From AP-15 sp963775875 (GTDB lineage: Bacteria > Pseudomonadota > Alphaproteobacteria > ATCC43930 > CGMCC-115725): a stretch of 64,000 bases of DNA. Where the stretch lies: assembly GCA_963775875.1 (NCBI GenBank), contig CAVZKP010000017.1, positions 1-64,000 on the forward strand. The letters run 5' to 3'. Position numbers and translations under genes: made by a program. This document shows, piece after piece, positions 62,031-64,000 of this stretch (positions are counted from its first letter, which is position 1; each line of letters starts with the position of its first letter). The notes under the pieces are model-generated. The model was given only the letters and a program-made list of their open reading frames with translations. It was not told where the DNA came from and searched no databases.

Positions 62031-63348
62031 ATGACCGCGTCAGCCGGGTATCAGTGGCGGCGAGACAAGGACGGGCTCGGCGTATGGGAGCACCGCGGCA
62101 AGGTCGCGGTGGCTGGTGTCGGACATTCGCCGGTCGACCGTCGCTGGGACGAAGTCTCGATGGACCAGACGCTGGGCGCCTACTCGATCCTGGCCTGCCA
62201 GAAGGCGATGGACGAGGCTGGCGTCACGCCGGATCAGGTCGACGGCGTCATCTGCTGCGACAGCCATATCGCCGGCGGCAGCGGCGGCTCCGCCTCGCAA
62301 TGGGCGCCACGGCCCTACTTCGCCCCGCCCTACGATTCGGAGTGGGGGCTGACCCTGGTCAACGCGAAGTGGCTGATCGAGCAGATGGGCCTGACGAACG
62401 TCAAATTTGCCCCGACCGGGGTGCCGACGATCAGCGAAATGGTCGGCATGGCGGCACAGGCCGTGGGTGACGGCCAGTGCCACACCTGTCTCGTCATCTA
62501 CCCGACCGGCAATCTCGAAGGCCGCTATCGCCGCGGCGGCGAGAACGCCGACGACTACGCCCGCGGTGCCCGCCAATGGACCGCGCCCTGGGGCAATCAC
62601 GGCGGCAACGATTTCATCAACATCTTCCCGCACGGCCAGTACTGCCTGAAATACGGCGGCAAGCACGACGACCTCGCCCCCTTTGTCGTCAACCAGCACA
62701 GGAACGGGCTGCTGACGCCGTGGGGGTACAATGCCAGCCACAATGTGCCGCAGCTGACCATCGAGGATTACGTCAATTCGCGCTACATCCTGAACCCGCT
62801 GCGGCTGTGGGACTGCGACCGGCCGGTCAATGCCTCGACCGCGTATCTGTTCACGACGGCCGAGCGCGCCCGCAACATGCGAACAGCCGCCGGTCTATGT
62901 GCTCAATCACTCGCAGCACAATTTCCGGAAGCGCAGCACCCAGGAAGATCTGGACGAGATCGAGGACTGGACCGACCGCGCCGCCAAGCGGATGTACGAG
63001 GGCGCCGGGCTCGGGCCCGCGGACGTCGACATCTTCAATCCTTACGACGGCTATGCCCCGATGGCGCAGTTCTTCCTGGAGGCCTTCCAGTGGCACGGCG
63101 TCAAGCGCGGCGACGCCTTCGCGTTCTACGCCGGCGATATCCGGGTCGAGGGACCGCACCCGTTCTGCTCGAGCGGCGGCAATCTGGGGACCGGGCGCCT
63201 GCGTACCGCCATGTACACCGACAGCATCGAGCAGCTCCGCGGCACCGCCGGCCCCCGCCAGGTCAAGGTTCGGGCCGAGACGGCGCTGGCGGCCTTCACC
63301 ACGCCAAGCAGCGGCGGCTGGATCATGTTCGGCAAACACCCGAGCTGA
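62031..63348 (+). pseudogene. thiolase-like protein (second module), single frameshift
   Basis: SCP2-thiolase-type protein and likely partner of the DUF35 gene at 59919. The start at 62031 (GKVAVAGVGHSPVDRRWDEV) comes from the downstream copy of the duplicated 5' end. The middle has NFAPTGVPTI-like sequence, AAQAVGDGQCHTCLVIYPTG and NASHNVPQLTIEDYVNSRYI. Near 62882 one extra A splits it; the C-terminal part (PPVYVLNHSQHNFRKRSTQE, VDIFNPYDGYAPMAQFFLEA, SSGGNLGTGRLRTAMY) continues to 63348. Corrected length is about 438 residues. Confidence 0.82.
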
Positions 63349-63434
63349 CGGCCTGGGACACTGGAGATCACCGGCTCGCGGCGATCACTCTCAGCCCCTG
63401 ACTCGGCAATGCGATGCGATGAAAGGCAGCAAAC

Positions 63435-64000
63435 ATGGGACGGCTCGACGGCAAGGTTGCGGCGGTGACGGGTGGAGCATCGGGGATCGGCGAGGCGACG
63501 GTCAGGCGTTTCGTTGCCGAAGGCGCGAGCGTGGCATTCTGCGATCGGGACGGCGAGCGCGGCCGGCGCGTCGCGGCCGAGCTCGAGACCGCCGGCGCCA
63601 AGGTCGCCTTCACGCAGGCTGACGTTGGCACCGAGGCTGCGTGCCTCGACTTCGTCAACGGCGCCGCGCAGAAGTTCGGGCGCCTCGACATCCTCATCAA
63701 CAATGCCGGCATCCGCAAATATGAGAAGGTCGACGAGGCGAGTGCGGCGAGCTGGAACGAAATCCTCAACGTCAACCTGATGAGCTACGTCTTCTGCGCC
63801 AAGGCGGCGGTTCCGCTGATGCGCGCCAACAAGGCCGGCGCCATCGTGAACACCGCCTCGGTGCGTTCCGTCGTCGCCGGCGGCGGCAACCTGCAGTACG
63901 ACACCACCAAGGCCGCGATCGCGGGCTTGACGCGGGCGCTCGCCGCCGACCACTCGCCAGACGGCATTCGGGTGAACGCCGTCGGCCCTGGCCCGATCTT
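63435..64000 (+). CDS. SDR-family dehydrogenase (runs off the window end)
   Basis: A classical short-chain dehydrogenase, 188 residues visible. The NAD(P) motif is AAVTGGASGIGEATVRRFVA; NNAG is in LDILINNAGIRKYEKV. The catalytic Ser lies in IVNTASVRSVVAGGGN and the Tyr-x3-Lys is YDTTK. The C-terminus (about 60 residues) lies beyond 64000. It follows the thiolase-like gene by 86 bp on the same strand and probably oxidises a hydroxyacyl intermediate of the same pathway. Confidence 0.88.
   Translation, partial: MGRLDGKVAAVTGGASGIGEATVRRFVAEGASVAFCDRDGERGRRVAAELETAGAKVAFTQADVGTEAACLDFVNGAAQKFGRLDILINNAGIRKYEKVDEASAASWNEILNVNLMSYVFCAKAAVPLMRANKAGAIVNTASVRSVVAGGGNLQYDTTKAAIAGLTRALAADHSPDGIRVNAVGPGPI

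Noticed and set aside
1..64000. tRNA or rRNA genes
   Set aside because: No convincing T-loop/anticodon arrangement or rRNA segment was found on reading. A tRNAscan-SE or Infernal run would be decisive.

Overview
The window is GC-rich chromosomal DNA from an alphaproteobacterium, probably a Rhodospirillales-type soil or water organism. This rests on the divergent DUF1192/trcR pair (41208-42091), the long GC-rich genes, several FNR/FixK-type TTGAT-N4-ATCAA sites and alphaproteobacterial dispersed repeats. I recognised no tRNA, rRNA or CRISPR array. No lineage marker fixes the genus.

Layout. 1-2120: wreckage. An IS110-family fragment and an ISL3-family fragment lie against the tail of an amidohydrolase gene, followed by an MNT/HEPN (mntA/hepT) pair with a ruined hepT. 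2145-3940: a thiolase-like/DUF35 pair. 4058-10403 (minus): an ABC carbohydrate-type importer with two permeases and three tandem paralogous binding proteins, but no ATPase gene. 10648-15877: two divergent paralogous proteins of unknown function, an FkbM methyltransferase and a sulfotransferase-TPR protein, suggesting glycan decoration. 15909-25379: catabolic and accessory enzymes (HpaI-type aldolase, ring-cleavage VOC dioxygenase, glyoxalase-like protein, FAD monooxygenase, YghU-type GST, cupin, an internally duplicated unknown protein, an acyl-CoA-dehydrogenase-like flavoprotein). 25400-26340: gene remnants and dispersed repeats. 26510-31705: oxalyl-CoA decarboxylase, ChrA transporter, exported creatininase-family protein and an exported beta-propeller. 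32049-34559: a methyltransferase and an orphan proline-rich protein with an ADP-ribosyltransferase-like C-terminus. 34781-38447: secreted cupin, copper P-type ATPase and Met-rich Spy-like protein. 38640-49753: mixed housekeeping and metabolic genes, including trcR, an OmpA-type porin, an alkyl-DHAP-synthase-like oxidase, a lactonase-like propeller and a CinA-like protein. 49840-55334: a probable low-oxygen/stress segment with FNR-type boxes, Hsp20, a Glu/Leu/Phe/Val dehydrogenase and small secreted proteins. 55511-57188: a CadC-like regulator split in two. 57440-64000: a TPP enzyme, a second DUF35/thiolase module and an SDR dehydrogenase.

The most unusual part is 59116-62146. Two small nuclease genes (GIY-YIG at 59313, DUF559 at 61442) are each tightly bracketed by their own family of short GC-rich hairpins. 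They lie beside duplicated gene starts of the DUF35 and thiolase genes. The 116-bp duplicated thiolase start differs only at synonymous third codon positions. A third nuclease-like gene (60432) lies between them. This looks like a family of nuclease-plus-hairpin elements that insert at gene starts and may supply a replacement 5' end.

A second theme is gene breakage. At least a dozen otherwise intact genes carry a single-base frameshift, usually one extra base in a short G or C run. This is either real decay or uncorrected read error. I annotated such genes across the break and give the approximate position of each.
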